NCBI RefSeq assembly: GCF_000422465.1
Contig: NZ_KE383844.1
Coordinates: 433,070 to 497,069 of the forward strand
DNA: 64,000 bases
Direction of reading: 5' to 3'
Origin: Paenibacillus harenae DSM 16969
GTDB taxonomy: Bacteria > Bacillota > Bacilli > Paenibacillales > Paenibacillaceae
Shown: piece by piece, positions 8,463 to 17,743 of the stretch
Position numbering within the stretch: the first letter of the stretch is position 1
Layout of the letters: each line of letters opens with the position of its first letter
Program-made: the position numbers and the translations under genes
The notes under the pieces: generated by a model
What the model saw: only the letters and a program-made list of their open reading frames with translations
Database searches by the model: none
What the model was told of the DNA's origin: nothing

Positions 8463-9390
8463 TCATGGACGATCACCGAAATTCTTGAAGATTTCAATGA
8501 GGCTGGTGAAGCTATCATCAGCATGACCACTTGCAGTACCACGCTTGAAGATATCAAGAACGGCGGTGGGTAGAGAAGTATCGACACCTGCTTCTTTGGA
8601 GGTATGAACGACGTGCTCGATGCTCGCCAAGCCCATAGCAAGTCTTTCAACGTCGCCATGGTGCTTTCCTGTGTCGATACGAAGGGTGTAGAACTCAAGT
8701 AACTTAGATTTCCGAGACGTATGGCAGGAATTGTTCACCTGTAATGCCGTACGCTCTCGCCACCGCAAAGGCGTGAAGGTAGCTGAGCATTGCGGTCCAG
8801 AAGACATCTATCTGAATTTGGTAATACAACATGGCAAGTCCTGGGTCCTCGCCCTTATAATCAGTTCCAGTTAGCACCTCAAGAGTCTCCCTGTGAGCTT
8901 CGAAGATGTCAATCGGACCACTATAGAGTGTAATAGACTCCATATTGCCGATTTCTGAAGGTGAGGCTAACACGCCACCGGTGAGATGCCAGGCCCTGCG
9001 TTCGGTTAACCACTTCGCTGCTTCGCGTACTTTCTCCGGGGTATCCGAACTCAGGTTGACAATAACTTTGCCGTATAGTCTCTCCGAGACCGATTCGAGT
9101 ATTGCATACATTGCATCATAGTCCGTCAGGCTGAGAATGACCAATTCGTTGGAGGCAAGAGCCTCGTTAACCGAGGATGCCTTAATGGCTCCCTTTGTCA
9201 TAAGCTCGTCTGCTTTCTCTGAAGTTCGGTTCCATACGGTCACTTTGTAGCCGCGATTCAAGAAAGCGCTAACCATCGCCTTGCCCATGGGACCTAACCC
9301 GATGACCGTGACCGATGAGCGATTCCCACCTGCATTAGCATCACCAAATGACTCGTTGTTTGTTTTCTCACTTTGATTACTACTATTCAA
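8463..9390 (-). pseudogene. Disrupted imine-reductase-like paralogue
   Basis: Residues 1-228 run in frame from a TTG start through GLGPMGKAM and GGVLASPSEIG to FLPYVSEI, then stop at 8704. The C-terminal part (LLEFYTLRIDTGKHHGDVERLAMG to FTSLIEIFKNFGDRP) continues in another frame. Aligned with the intact copy at 4408-5340, about ten residues are missing at the break (around 8700), so a small deletion shifted the frame. The two copies are otherwise very similar, so the duplication is fairly recent. It sits 59 bp downstream of another reductase gene in the same direction. Confidence 0.88.
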
Positions 9391-9449
9391 TGGAGAAACC
9401 CCTTTCAGCTTAAAATTCGATTTGGTGATAAATACTCTATTATAATCTT

Positions 9450-10409
9450 TTATTCCACCCGTTCCGACATCCTGAGCAGCTCAACCAGTGATGAGATGCT
9501 GTGGTCCCGATGGCCTGTCGCTACCGCCCGTCTAAGGAGATTATGCATAGGAGCGTGCCAAGTGACGTCAATGTTCGCCTCCTCGCCTATCTCAAGGTCG
9601 TATGCGATAGACTCATGGAAGATGCCGACAGAGGAGGCTGGCTTGGTGTAGTCACCTGAATCGATCTCATCCGCAAAACCTGGCAGGACCGATCCGATCA
9701 TCTCAAGCCATTTAATGGAATACGGTACCAGCGAGCTTGCCTGCAGGCCGCGTGCCTTTACAAGGGCGGCACCCTGGAAGAAACCAAGGAGGGCCGGCAG
9801 CAACGTTCCTCCCACGGCGAACTCATAAAGTTTGGCGAGGTCCGGTTCCCCACCAAGGTAGACGGTGTCGCCGCCAAGCACCTTCAACGTCGTCTCGTAC
9901 TCGTCGAACGTAGCCTTGTCACCACTGTAGTACAGGAGGGTGTCCGGTTTCCCTACGGCTGCTGGTACATTTTTGACTGCTCCGTCGAGAAACCTCGCAC
10001 CGTGTCCAGTTGTCCAAGCGGCCATCTTACGAGCACCTGCAGGTGTACCAGAGTTCAGAGAGACTAAGGTTCGGCCAGCCAGTACAACTCCAGCTGGTTC
10101 CATTGCCTGGATCGTGGCATCATAAGTAGTAAGGCAAGTAATAACTAATGTGCTTGCCGAGATTGCGTTCTCGATTGTATCCGCGTGTACCGCACCCATG
10201 GCAATGAGGGGAGCAGCTTTCACGGCACTGCGGTTCCAGACCGTAGTCGGATGTCCTGCCTTGACGAATGTTTCGGCCAGTACCGAGCCCATATTGCCCA
10301 AACCGATGACTGATATTGATAAGCGATTCTCGCCCACCATCATTTCCCCAGTAACGATAGAGTTGTCACTTAAATTTTCCCCTGTACTACTTTGATCTTT
10401 CCTCTCCAA
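9450..10409 (-). CDS. Imine-reductase-like NAD(P)-dependent oxidoreductase, second type
   Basis: This 319-aa protein has the same fold as the 4408 gene but is diverged. The nucleotide motif is GLGNMGSVLA, followed by VWNRSA and GAVKNVPAAVGKPDT, and then a helical dimerisation half. The TTG start follows GGAGG. It is the first gene of a unit whose second gene is the disrupted paralogue at 8463-9390. Its promoter is nearly identical to that of the 4408 gene, so one MerR protein probably switches on both reductases. Confidence 0.85.
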   Translation of the reverse strand: MERKDQSSTGENLSDNSIVTGEMMVGENRLSISVIGLGNMGSVLAETFVKAGHPTTVWNRSAVKAAPLIAMGAVHADTIENAISASTLVITCLTTYDATIQAMEPAGVVLAGRTLVSLNSGTPAGARKMAAWTTGHGARFLDGAVKNVPAAVGKPDTLLYYSGDKATFDEYETTLKVLGGDTVYLGGEPDLAKLYEFAVGGTLLPALLGFFQGAALVKARGLQASSLVPYSIKWLEMIGSVLPGFADEIDSGDYTKPASSVGIFHESIAYDLEIGEEANIDVTWHAPMHNLLRRAVATGHRDHSISSLVELLRMSERVE

Positions 10410-10479
10410 TTGAAAGTCCTCCCCTAATAAATGAGTTAATTTTGAACCGCAAAACGTCTTCTCTGCGTGTTCAAGCCTG

Positions 10480-10511
10480 ATTCTAAAGTATTACACTAGT
10501 GTTAGGGTCAA
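10480..10511 (-). promoter_or_regulatory. MerR-type promoter with 20-bp spacer, twin of 4344-4375
   Basis: On the minus strand, TTGACC (10506-10511) and TAGAAT (10480-10485) flank a 20-bp spacer with ACACTAGTGT at 10493-10502. Alignment with the first site gives TTGACM-YTRACACTAGTGTAAT-MCTY-TARAAT. Confidence 0.75.
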
Positions 10512-10660
10512 GAGCTGCCGTAAAAACAAAAAAAGACCACTGAGCAAATAACGATGCTCCATGGCCTATGTGCGAATAAGTGTTATTTTTTTACAACGTC
10601 AGCAAGCGAGACAAATCAACTCATTGAAAAAATTACCGCCCAGCATCTTGTCGTCGGGAT

Positions 10661-11275
10661 TTAATAGATTTCGCCTTCATCACCCGAACTGTTACATTGA
10701 GTCGGGATTGCCGATGATTCATACGGCTTAAATACTTTTGACATAATGGTGGGACTGCTCAAGCATTTATTCGATTCAAAATCCAGCTTTACTAATCCTA
10801 CTCCTATTATTTTGCTTTTTTGAGGGATAAAAACTTGGTAACAATATTTCATTGCTTCAATCATCTGTTCTGAGTAAAGCTGTAATGCGACAGTGCAATG
10901 GGGGTTCCAATTATCGGGGATGTAATATTGGTTTGCAAACTCAAGTAAATCTTCGAATTCCTTATGATATTGTTTATGCAATTTAATTAAGCCTTCTGTG
11001 ACAGTTGGATCTATAAATAATGTCCCTGAAGTCGGGAAAGATGCGAGAATATCAAACTTAATATCAAGTTCTGATAGATTTTCAAAAAATGAGTTGAATT
11101 GTGTAGAATACCTTTCCAGATCAGGGATATCCTTGTAGACCGCCGCAGTCATATGCGGTCTTATTTCGGAAATCTCGTACATATTTGATGTTATTTGTTC
11201 ATCATGTAGACCCTTCCAAATACTTTTAACATATTGCTCAAATTTTTCTTCGAAGAAGAACTCGACAGCGTACAA
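10661..11275 (-). CDS. 2H phosphoesterase / 2'-5' RNA ligase-like protein
   Basis: Two HxT motifs, RPHMTAAV (about residue 41) and NPHCTVAL (about residue 125), are spaced as in the LigT/2H superfamily. In these proteins the paired histidines cleave or ligate 2',3'-cyclic or 2'-5' phosphodiesters. The 204-aa length is normal. The last 25 residues (SSAIPTQCNSSGDEGEIY) look like a random extension. No partner gene points to a substrate. Confidence 0.88.
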   Translation of the reverse strand: MYAVEFFFEEKFEQYVKSIWKGLHDEQITSNMYEISEIRPHMTAAVYKDIPDLERYSTQFNSFFENLSELDIKFDILASFPTSGTLFIDPTVTEGLIKLHKQYHKEFEDLLEFANQYYIPDNWNPHCTVALQLYSEQMIEAMKYCYQVFIPQKSKIIGVGLVKLDFESNKCLSSPTIMSKVFKPYESSAIPTQCNSSGDEGEIY

Positions 11276-11356
11276 GCATTATCACCTCACATTATAATAC
11301 TTCATATTACTATTTTTTTGGTGCTTTTATGTAAACTATGAATTAACTTTACCCGT

Positions 11357-11405
11357 CTGCCCGTTACGGAGAAGGCTGCCTATACATTACTGTCGGCAGC
11401 CTTCT
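11357..11405. repeat. Intergenic repeat, left arm and hairpin
   Basis: CTGCCCGTTACGGAGAA is followed by the hairpin AAGGCTGCC...GGCAGCCTT. It lies between the HD and 2H genes and may act as a terminator. Confidence 0.65.
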
Positions 11406-11436
11406 ATTGCAAATCCGGAGTACAAGCATTCAAACT

Positions 11437-12102
11437 CTACACTTGCCCCTCCCACTCTAGGTAGAACCGATCCACATATTGCTCCATGTATAGATGGCGT
11501 TCTTCAGCTATTTTTTTAGCGGTAATTGTATTTATACGATCCTTAAGTTTAAGCAATTTTTCATGAAAATGGTTAATTGCAGTGCTTTTATCATGACGAT
11601 ACTCTTTGGGTGTCATAGAATCACGAGGTACTATGTCGGGGTCATAAATAGGATGGCCTATCCAACCAGCATAGAGAAAAGTTCGTGCAATCGCGATTGC
11701 CCCAATTGCATCTAGACGGTCGGCATCTTGCACCACTTTTCCCTCTAATGTTCTCATTGGTGGATTAGTACCCGCGTTGTACGACATCGTTGAGATAATT
11801 TCCAAGACATGCCTGCATTCCTCTTTATTAACCAATTGAGTTTCTAGCCAGTCGCCTACTTTACGGAGCCCGCTCTCCTTTGATTCATTAAGCTTCTCAT
11901 CAGCTACATCATGTAAAAGAGCAGCTAATACACAAACGAATATATCAGCACCTTCTGCGTCAGCTAATCGTTTACTCATTTGTACAACCCGATGAATATG
12001 CCACCAATCATGACCAGTTGGGTCGTTACTCAACTCAGCTTTTACAAACGCTTCCGTTTTCTCTATTATCTTCTTCTGTCTTAGTTCATTACTTGATGTC
12101 AT
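11437..12102 (-). CDS. HD-domain phosphohydrolase
   Basis: The HD signature is seen as HDWWHIHRV for the first His and LLHDVADEK for the His-Asp pair, with a later conserved Asp in QDADRLDAIGA. This matches the YedJ/YpgQ type of small HD hydrolases, often acting on nucleotides. I place the start at 12102 (MTSSNEL) downstream of AAGGAG; a TTG 21 nt upstream lies before that ribosome site. About 221 aa. Monocistronic. Confidence 0.88.
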   Translation of the reverse strand: MTSSNELRQKKIIEKTEAFVKAELSNDPTGHDWWHIHRVVQMSKRLADAEGADIFVCVLAALLHDVADEKLNESKESGLRKVGDWLETQLVNKEECRHVLEIISTMSYNAGTNPPMRTLEGKVVQDADRLDAIGAIAIARTFLYAGWIGHPIYDPDIVPRDSMTPKEYRHDKSTAINHFHEKLLKLKDRINTITAKKIAEERHLYMEQYVDRFYLEWEGQV

Positions 12103-12129
12103 ATAACTGTTCAACTCCTTCAATGCCAG

Positions 12130-12240
12130 TCTACCATTTAGAAAATTCCAAATCCGTGTCCAACGCGTTCTCCCAATTGCTTAGCACTTTCTTCAAGATT
12201 TCTAGTTGCCCTTCCAATGCGTAATTCGAATCGGAGTAAC
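12130..12240 (-). pseudogene. Short gene remnant, unknown
   Basis: On the minus strand one frame reads NYALEGQLEILKKVLSNWEN and then ALDTDLEFSKW before a stop. This is amphipathic and protein-like, with no start and an upstream stop. It looks like the C-terminus of a deleted gene. Family not recognised. Confidence 0.35.
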
Positions 12241-12332
12241 AGCTTCAAACAGCTGAAAAAATTCTCGATTTCGCACTCGTAAGTCCAATAATTGATAGAG
12301 GCCACCCAGCTTCTTCCACTAACATAGGAGAA

Positions 12333-12869
12333 TTATCGAAAAACATATCCTTGCCAAAACTCGCTCATCAGTTCGTTGGATATACGAAGCGCTTCTTCGC
12401 GGCTGGAGGCAGGTGTAGACAACATGTAACCATCCTCTCCGTTCCAACCTTTGCTTTCATCCTGCCCGCTTTGTTCGTGAATGGAAATCGTCACTTTCCG
12501 GAAATCGTCGGTGGTGTAGATCATGCCGTAAGAATAGTGCTTGGGATGCGCATCCTCGACATAATGGTAAACCACCCACCCTGAACGGTTATTGTCCAGC
12601 GGAATCGTCAACTGCCTTTGGTTTTCTGGCACCGGCAGTTCTTCTCCCTCGATATCGACGATTCCGTTGAAGGTTTGATCCCCCAGCCAACTCCTGTACA
12701 GCTTCCCTTGAATACGAATGCGTACCAGCTCCTCCGTGCCGCGATTTTCTTTCCCGAGCCGATATTTGACTCCTTGCGCATCAAAATCTATATCCCTTGG
12801 GACGTAATAAAATGCTACGCCACCCACGATGATCAAGATCGCGAACGAGAGAAGCGCCTTCCTCCGCAT
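12333..12869 (-). CDS. Membrane-anchored hypothetical protein
   Basis: The 178-aa protein has one N-terminal transmembrane helix (LLSFAILIIVGGVAFYYV) with MRRK in front, so the rest should face outside. The outer part is beta-rich with a conserved-looking VYHYVEDAHPKHYSYGMIYT segment. The ribosome site AAAGGGTG precedes the ATG. I do not recognise the family. It may be an extracytoplasmic sensor or envelope protein; nothing nearby indicates a function. Confidence 0.75.
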   Translation of the reverse strand: MRRKALLSFAILIIVGGVAFYYVPRDIDFDAQGVKYRLGKENRGTEELVRIRIQGKLYRSWLGDQTFNGIVDIEGEELPVPENQRQLTIPLDNNRSGWVVYHYVEDAHPKHYSYGMIYTTDDFRKVTISIHEQSGQDESKGWNGEDGYMLSTPASSREEALRISNELMSEFWQGYVFR

Positions 12870-12962
12870 TATTTTTCACCCTTTCTGGCAAGCAGCAAGA
12901 AGCGAACAGCACCGCTGCGGAACAAACCGCGATCGGCGTCGTGGTTGTTCCTCCCGACCCGT

Positions 12963-13037
12963 GCCGCTAACGAGGCTGCGGCAATTCACCGGCTGCCGTC
13001 AAATTGTGCTTATTGAGCTAATCGTGTCCCTTTAGCG
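12963..13037. repeat. Intergenic repeat, degenerate copy
   Basis: CCGCTAACGA, then GGCTGCGG...CCGGCTGCC, then TTATTGAGCTAATCGTGTCC. The order of arms and hairpin is the same as in the 27.8-60 kb family. Confidence 0.55.
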
Positions 13038-13058
13038 TACAGACACGCTGCTCCTCGC

Positions 13059-13628
13059 TCACTTTTTTACTCGTATATATTGACGTTCTTTCCACTCGAA
13101 CTCATTCTCCAATTGAAATGTGGATAGTTCAAGTACGTGATCGAGCTCCTTTTTAGGTGTGTCCGCAAATCTCTCCTGTCCGTATGCCCAGCAGGAGTAC
13201 AGTTCTATATCTTCACCGTTCCCCATATTACGACGCAAATAAGCGAATAGCTCTGTTAAGCACTTTTTGCTGGTTTTATATGAAAGGGGATGAGACTGTT
13301 TAATTTCGTCATTGATCTTGAAGGAACCGCCTTCAGGGTCTACTTGGTAAACCCAAGGATGACGGAACAGATGCGAGTAATCTTGTCTGGTGATGGGCCC
13401 GGTTATATATAAACCTGCAGCATCCTCCTCAGTCTCATAAATCTCCATAAGCTTATCGCCTTGCGGGTATTTCTCCAGTAATAATTGCGTGGGGAGTTGA
13501 TTCCTGGCGGCAGGATTCACTTTCGTTACATAATCAATAAGAGTAATGAACGTTTTTTTCTGTCCGAACGAACCCGTTGGAAGTTCATGAGCTGCAGCAA
13601 TATAATAGAATAGGGTCACAGTATTCAT
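13059..13628 (-). CDS. Hypothetical protein
   Basis: The 189-aa soluble protein starts MNTVTLFYYIAAAHELPTGS after AGGAG. It contains a conserved-looking YITGPITRQDYSHLFRHPWVYQ core, then a region with two Cys (KKCLTELFAYL and ELYSCWAYGQERF). It is charged and has no signal peptide or membrane segment. It reads as a real gene because of its ribosome site, codon use and length. I do not recognise the family and assign no function. Confidence 0.75.
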   Translation of the reverse strand: MNTVTLFYYIAAAHELPTGSFGQKKTFITLIDYVTKVNPAARNQLPTQLLLEKYPQGDKLMEIYETEEDAAGLYITGPITRQDYSHLFRHPWVYQVDPEGGSFKINDEIKQSHPLSYKTSKKCLTELFAYLRRNMGNGEDIELYSCWAYGQERFADTPKKELDHVLELSTFQLENEFEWKERQYIRVKK

Positions 13629-13766
13629 TTCATCTCCTATTTGTAGCTGATTCCGTTGATTCTTCTATTATTTATTCTGCATATCCGCTCCATTAACCTG
13701 CCCGTCTGCGGTTTCACACCCTCCCCCCTTCCGTCTTTCACCCGCTAGCGCAATGCGCTGCCAAGC

Positions 13767-13813
13767 GCACAAAAGACCGTTCATATCCGGTATACGGGCT
13801 ATGAACGGTCTCC
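13767..13813. terminator. Hairpin between unknown gene and phyH-like gene
   Basis: AGACCGTTCATA paired with TATGAACGGTCT, with a GC-rich loop. It is a strong stem, likely the bidirectional end of transcription. Confidence 0.7.
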
Positions 13814-13847
13814 CACTTCACATTTTAACAGTTGCCGGTTGCCGAAG

Positions 13848-14519
13848 TCAGCTTACCCGAAACGCCGCTTTCGCCCACTTATACTCCGGGTCCGTCTGCG
13901 TTCCATCCTTGTAAGTCGAGATTAAGGCCCACCGGTCCTTGCCGGACGTATTCGGATAAGAAGCATGGTATAACAAATCATGGAAAATAATAGCATCGCC
14001 TCGCGAAGCGGTCAGATCAACTACGGTCTGGCCTTCAAGATCAGCATCCCCCAAACGATTGATGAAGCCGAGGCCGTCCGACGCGTCGCCGCCATGAAAC
14101 GCCGCTCCCTTTAAGTGGGATCCGGGCACGACTTTCAGGCAGCCGTTTGCTGGTGTGGCATCGTCCAAGGCAATCCATACCGAGATTTTATGGCTTCCTT
14201 TCCAGTAAGGGTAATCCTGGTGCCAAGGCGATCCGAAATCGGTCGACGCATTTTTGAACACGAGCTTGTCGCTCAAAAAAACGACTTCTTCTCCGATAAT
14301 TTCTTTCATCGCCGCGACCAAAACCGGATGCGCCGCGGCTTTTTTGAACAGGGAGCTTGCCACGGCCATCCCCACATAGACGCCTTCCTTGCCGACGCCG
14401 TTTTGTTCCACTACTTTTCGCGCTTCTTCCTTGTACAAGGCTGTTTCTTCCTCGGAATACAATCGGGGAAGCACGACATACCCGTTGCGCGAATATTCCT
14501 CTTTTACATGTGATGCCAT
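13848..14519 (-). CDS. Phytanoyl-CoA dioxygenase (PhyH) family protein
   Basis: This 223-aa Fe(II)/2-oxoglutarate-dependent oxygenase has the metal triad visible as HQDYPYW (His and Asp) and the distal His in FHDLLYHASYPN. The 2-oxoglutarate-binding Arg is probably in KDRWALIS. The gene is divergent from an AraC regulator with about 370 bp between them, so both are probably controlled from that region. Bacterial members hydroxylate many small molecules; the sugar-uptake neighbours suggest a role tied to that locus. Confidence 0.9.
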   Translation of the reverse strand: MASHVKEEYSRNGYVVLPRLYSEEETALYKEEARKVVEQNGVGKEGVYVGMAVASSLFKKAAAHPVLVAAMKEIIGEEVVFLSDKLVFKNASTDFGSPWHQDYPYWKGSHKISVWIALDDATPANGCLKVVPGSHLKGAAFHGGDASDGLGFINRLGDADLEGQTVVDLTASRGDAIIFHDLLYHASYPNTSGKDRWALISTYKDGTQTDPEYKWAKAAFRVS

Positions 14520-14893
14520 AGCTTATGGCCTCCTCGTCATCGGTTTTGACTGCGTAATACTAAGTTATCTCGCTTGGACGAACTTGGAAATGCACTAAGC
14601 CTGCTATTTTGTGACCCGAAACGAACATATTGGCTTATTCATGATTTCGGCGGTTTTTTAAGGAAATGTGTAGATCAAATACGTGCACAAAATCGCTGTT
14701 CCCCTGCATTGAGGCACTTGATCGAATCGCCCATACTAAAACCATGATTGATCGGGGAAGGCGCCCTATCATCTGTGGCCCCGTATCTGCAAGATGCACA
14801 TATTCCTGCACAATGATCGGGACTACGATCAGTAGGCAGCATGACAAGGTGTAGTACAATACGTATATGAAACAAATACGAGGAGCGCTTGCC
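14520..14893. promoter_or_regulatory. Divergent control region, PhyH / AraC
   Basis: 374 bp with no convincing gene; short open frames here lack ribosome sites. It should hold both promoters and AraC-type sites. I could not identify a certain operator or a cre site. Confidence 0.4.
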
Positions 14894-15808
14894 ATGTCAT
14901 TCGATCTTATTCGTTCCACCGTCGATTTCGGCCGAATTCGACTCATGATGTCCGGCGATTTTATCGTGAAGCCGGGTTGGGTTTACGGTCCGGTCCGCCA
15001 TCAATATCATCAAATCGTTTATTTTCCGACCGGCACCGATACCCGGTACGTTTGCTCGAACAAGGCGATCGTTCTAAGCAAGCCATGCATCATTATTACG
15101 CCGCCCGGAGAAACGTATTCCTATGAATTCGACAAATCCCATCCGGTAAGGCATCTGTTCATCACCTTTTACTGGGAAAGGGACCTTTCCGACGAGAACA
15201 ACTCATTGCCGCAAAACGAATCCGTCTGTCTGCATTCCGTCGAAGAGACATTCGTACCGCTCTTGATCAAGCAAATCTTGTATTTGTCCAGCAAAAAGGT
15301 TTACTTGTGGGAAGACCGGTGCAAGCTGCTGCTCGCTTCGGCGCTTGCGGAGCTGGAAGGACTGAAGGGCATGCCTTCCTCCAAGTTCGCGCCCATCTCC
15401 GATACGAAGCATTCCTTGCCCGTATTGAAAGCTTTGGATTATATCGACCGTCATTTAAATGAGCCGATTACAATCACCCGGCTCGCTCAGGAGGCGGGTT
15501 GGAGCCATGAGCATTTCACCCGGAAATTCGTTCAGTACACGGGCATGTCACCGCAGAAGGCGATTTTGAGACGCAGAATCGAAAGGGCTTGTCAATTGCT
15601 GGTGCAAGAGAGATGGAACATTTCTGAAATCGCGTATGCCGTCGGGTTTCAGAATGTGCATTACTTTTATCGGACGTTCATGAACGTGAAGGGTATGACC
15701 GCATCCCAATACCGGCAAAAGTATTCCGCCCCCAATCTGAAGCATTTATCGCCCGTCAACGACTTGGATGCTTCGTATCCTCTGAATCATTATTACTACT
15801 ACTCCTGA
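14894..15808 (+). CDS. AraC family transcriptional regulator
   Basis: The start at 14894 (MSFDLIRS) is chosen since GAGGAG lies 8 nt upstream; an earlier ATG at 14867 has no ribosome site. The N-terminal half is a cupin-like sensor (HQYHQIVYFPTG, TPPGETYSYEF). The C-terminal 100 residues contain two helix-turn-helices (ITRLAQEAGWSHEHFTRKF, and ISEIAYAVGFQNVHYFYRTF). It begins a run of four same-strand genes with gaps of 15-50 bp, so it likely regulates the sugar transporter behind it and the divergent PhyH gene. Confidence 0.92.
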   Translation: MSFDLIRSTVDFGRIRLMMSGDFIVKPGWVYGPVRHQYHQIVYFPTGTDTRYVCSNKAIVLSKPCIIITPPGETYSYEFDKSHPVRHLFITFYWERDLSDENNSLPQNESVCLHSVEETFVPLLIKQILYLSSKKVYLWEDRCKLLLASALAELEGLKGMPSSKFAPISDTKHSLPVLKALDYIDRHLNEPITITRLAQEAGWSHEHFTRKFVQYTGMSPQKAILRRRIERACQLLVQERWNISEIAYAVGFQNVHYFYRTFMNVKGMTASQYRQKYSAPNLKHLSPVNDLDASYPLNHYYYYS

Positions 15809-15823
15809 AAGCCCGAAAGGCAG

Positions 15824-16798
15824 GTGACGTCTATGGCAGCCACGTTGGACGGATCGGACAACCCGGAAAAATCATCGGAACGGAAGCCGGGTCGCCCGGG
15901 CAAATGGAAGCCGTTCCGCAAAAATTGGGATCTGTACTTGATGGCTGCGCCCGTACTTGCGTACTTCGTCATTTTCGAATACGTTCCGTTGTACGGCTTG
16001 CAAATCGCTTTCAAAAACTTCGTCGCCTCGAAAGGAATATGGGGCAGCTCGTGGGCAGGCTTCGTCCATTTTGAACGTTTTTTTGACAGCTATCATTTCT
16101 GGAGATTGATTCGGAATACGCTTGGCATCGGTCTGTATGAGCTTGCCGTCGGATTTCCTTTGCCCATCCTGTTGGCGCTAATGATCCATGAGGCGCGAAA
16201 CCGGCTGTTCAGACGGTTTGTACAAACGATCACCTATGCGCCGCATTTTTTGTCGACGGTCGTCCTGGCCGGTCTATTGTTTATTTTCCTGTCCCCGCAG
16301 ACGGGCTTTGTGAACCAGTTCATCCGCCTGTTTGGCGGAGACCCCGTCTCTTTCATGACGGAACCGGGCTGGTTCAAGACGATTTATGTTCTGTCTGGCG
16401 CATGGCAGCATATGGGATGGAGCTCGATTATTTATTTGGCCGCCTTGGCCGGGGTCGACCCGCAGCTGCACGAAGCGGCGAGAGTCGACGGGGCCGGGCG
16501 AATCCAGCGAATATGGCATATCAATCTTCCCGGCATCATGCCGACCATCGTCATTTTGCTCATTCTGAACGCAGGCCGAATACTAAGCGTCGGCTTCGAG
16601 AAAGTATTTCTGATGCAAAATCAGTTGAATATGGAAACGTCCGACGTTATTGCGACCCATGTATACCGGATGGGCATTGCGGGAGCCCAGTACAGCTACT
16701 CGACGGCAGTCGGCCTGTTCAACGCGGCCGTCACGTTCGTCATGCTGATCGCGGTCAATGCCATCGCCCGCAAAGTCAATGAAACGAGCCTATGGTAA
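15824..16798 (+). CDS. Sugar ABC transporter permease, LplB type
   Basis: About 320 aa with six predicted membrane helices. The EAA loop coupling to the ATPase is EAARVDGAGRIQRIWHINLP (residues about 220-240). The first helix segment (LYLMAAPVLAYFVIFEYVPLYG) is characteristic of LplB/PalA-type permeases in Paenibacillus. A GTG at 15824 and an ATG at 15833 are both possible starts. The second permease follows 15 bp downstream. No ATPase gene is in the locus, so a shared MsmX-type ATPase is probably used. Confidence 0.93.
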   Translation: MTSMAATLDGSDNPEKSSERKPGRPGKWKPFRKNWDLYLMAAPVLAYFVIFEYVPLYGLQIAFKNFVASKGIWGSSWAGFVHFERFFDSYHFWRLIRNTLGIGLYELAVGFPLPILLALMIHEARNRLFRRFVQTITYAPHFLSTVVLAGLLFIFLSPQTGFVNQFIRLFGGDPVSFMTEPGWFKTIYVLSGAWQHMGWSSIIYLAALAGVDPQLHEAARVDGAGRIQRIWHINLPGIMPTIVILLILNAGRILSVGFEKVFLMQNQLNMETSDVIATHVYRMGIAGAQYSYSTAVGLFNAAVTFVMLIAVNAIARKVNETSLW

Positions 16799-16813
16799 AG
16801 GGGGGGCCCGGAA

Positions 16814-17695
16814 TTGGGGCAAACGAGAGCAGATAAATGGTTCGAAGCTTTTATTTACGTATCGCTGTCGCTTACGGTCCTGATCGTCGTCTACCCGCTC
16901 GTCTTTGTTATAAGCGCTTCGTTCAGCGATCCTTCGCACATTATGAAAGGGAACGTATGGCTATGGCCCGTCGAGTTTACGCTTGACTCCTATACGAAGG
17001 TGTTTCAGAACAAAAACATATTGAACGGATACCTGAACACGATTGTGTATACCGTTGTCGGCACCGCAATCAACTTGTTGCTCACGACGATAATTGCTTA
17101 CCCATTGTCCCGGAAAGATTTCGCCGGCCGGAACGTCATTACCGGATTTATGGTGTTTACGATGTTTTTCAGCGGGGGAATGATCCCGACTTATTTGCTG
17201 GTCCGCGATTTCGGCATGCTCAATACGATATGGGCACTCGTCATTCCCGGCGCGGTATCGGTATGGAACGTCGTTATTATGCGAACGTTTTTCCAGAGCA
17301 GCATTCCGTATGAAATTCAGGAATCGGCCCAGATCGACGGCTGCTCCAACATCCGGATTTTGCTCCGAATCGTTTTGCCGTTGTCGATGCCGATTTTAGC
17401 GGTCATGACTTTGTTTTACAGCGTCGGCCATTGGAATGCCTTTTTCAACGCGCTCATTTACATGACCGATCGCGGCCGCTTTCCGCTGCAGCTGTTTTTA
17501 CGGGAAATATTAATCCAGCACGAGATGACTGACATGGTGCAGGTTCAGGACGAGTCGCTCGTGAAGCATATGATGCAGGTGGAAGGGTTGAAATACGCGG
17601 TCGTTGTCGTGGCCAATCTTCCTGTCCTGCTGCTGTATCCGTTTTTGCAAAAGTATTTCGTCAAAGGTGTTATGGTGGGGGCTTTGAAGGGATAA
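16814..17695 (+). CDS. Sugar ABC transporter permease, LplC/YtcP type
   Basis: The 293-aa inner-membrane protein has six helices and a TTG start behind the run AAAGGGGGGG. The EAA motif reads EIQESAQIDGCSNIRILLRI. The N-terminal VYPLVFVISASFSDPSHIMKG and the C-terminal PFLQKYFVKGVMVGALKG are typical of the second permease in lpl-type systems. It pairs with the preceding permease to form the heterodimeric channel. Confidence 0.93.
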   Translation: MGQTRADKWFEAFIYVSLSLTVLIVVYPLVFVISASFSDPSHIMKGNVWLWPVEFTLDSYTKVFQNKNILNGYLNTIVYTVVGTAINLLLTTIIAYPLSRKDFAGRNVITGFMVFTMFFSGGMIPTYLLVRDFGMLNTIWALVIPGAVSVWNVVIMRTFFQSSIPYEIQESAQIDGCSNIRILLRIVLPLSMPILAVMTLFYSVGHWNAFFNALIYMTDRGRFPLQLFLREILIQHEMTDMVQVQDESLVKHMMQVEGLKYAVVVVANLPVLLLYPFLQKYFVKGVMVGALKG

Positions 17696-17743
17696 CCCTT
17701 AAGCAATACATGACAGATCTTGATTAGGGAGGATTTGAGATCC

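Noticed and set aside
14635..14946. Short open frames in the PhyH-AraC gap
   Set aside because: Several overlapping frames on both strands, none with a ribosome site or protein-like composition. Treated as regulatory DNA.
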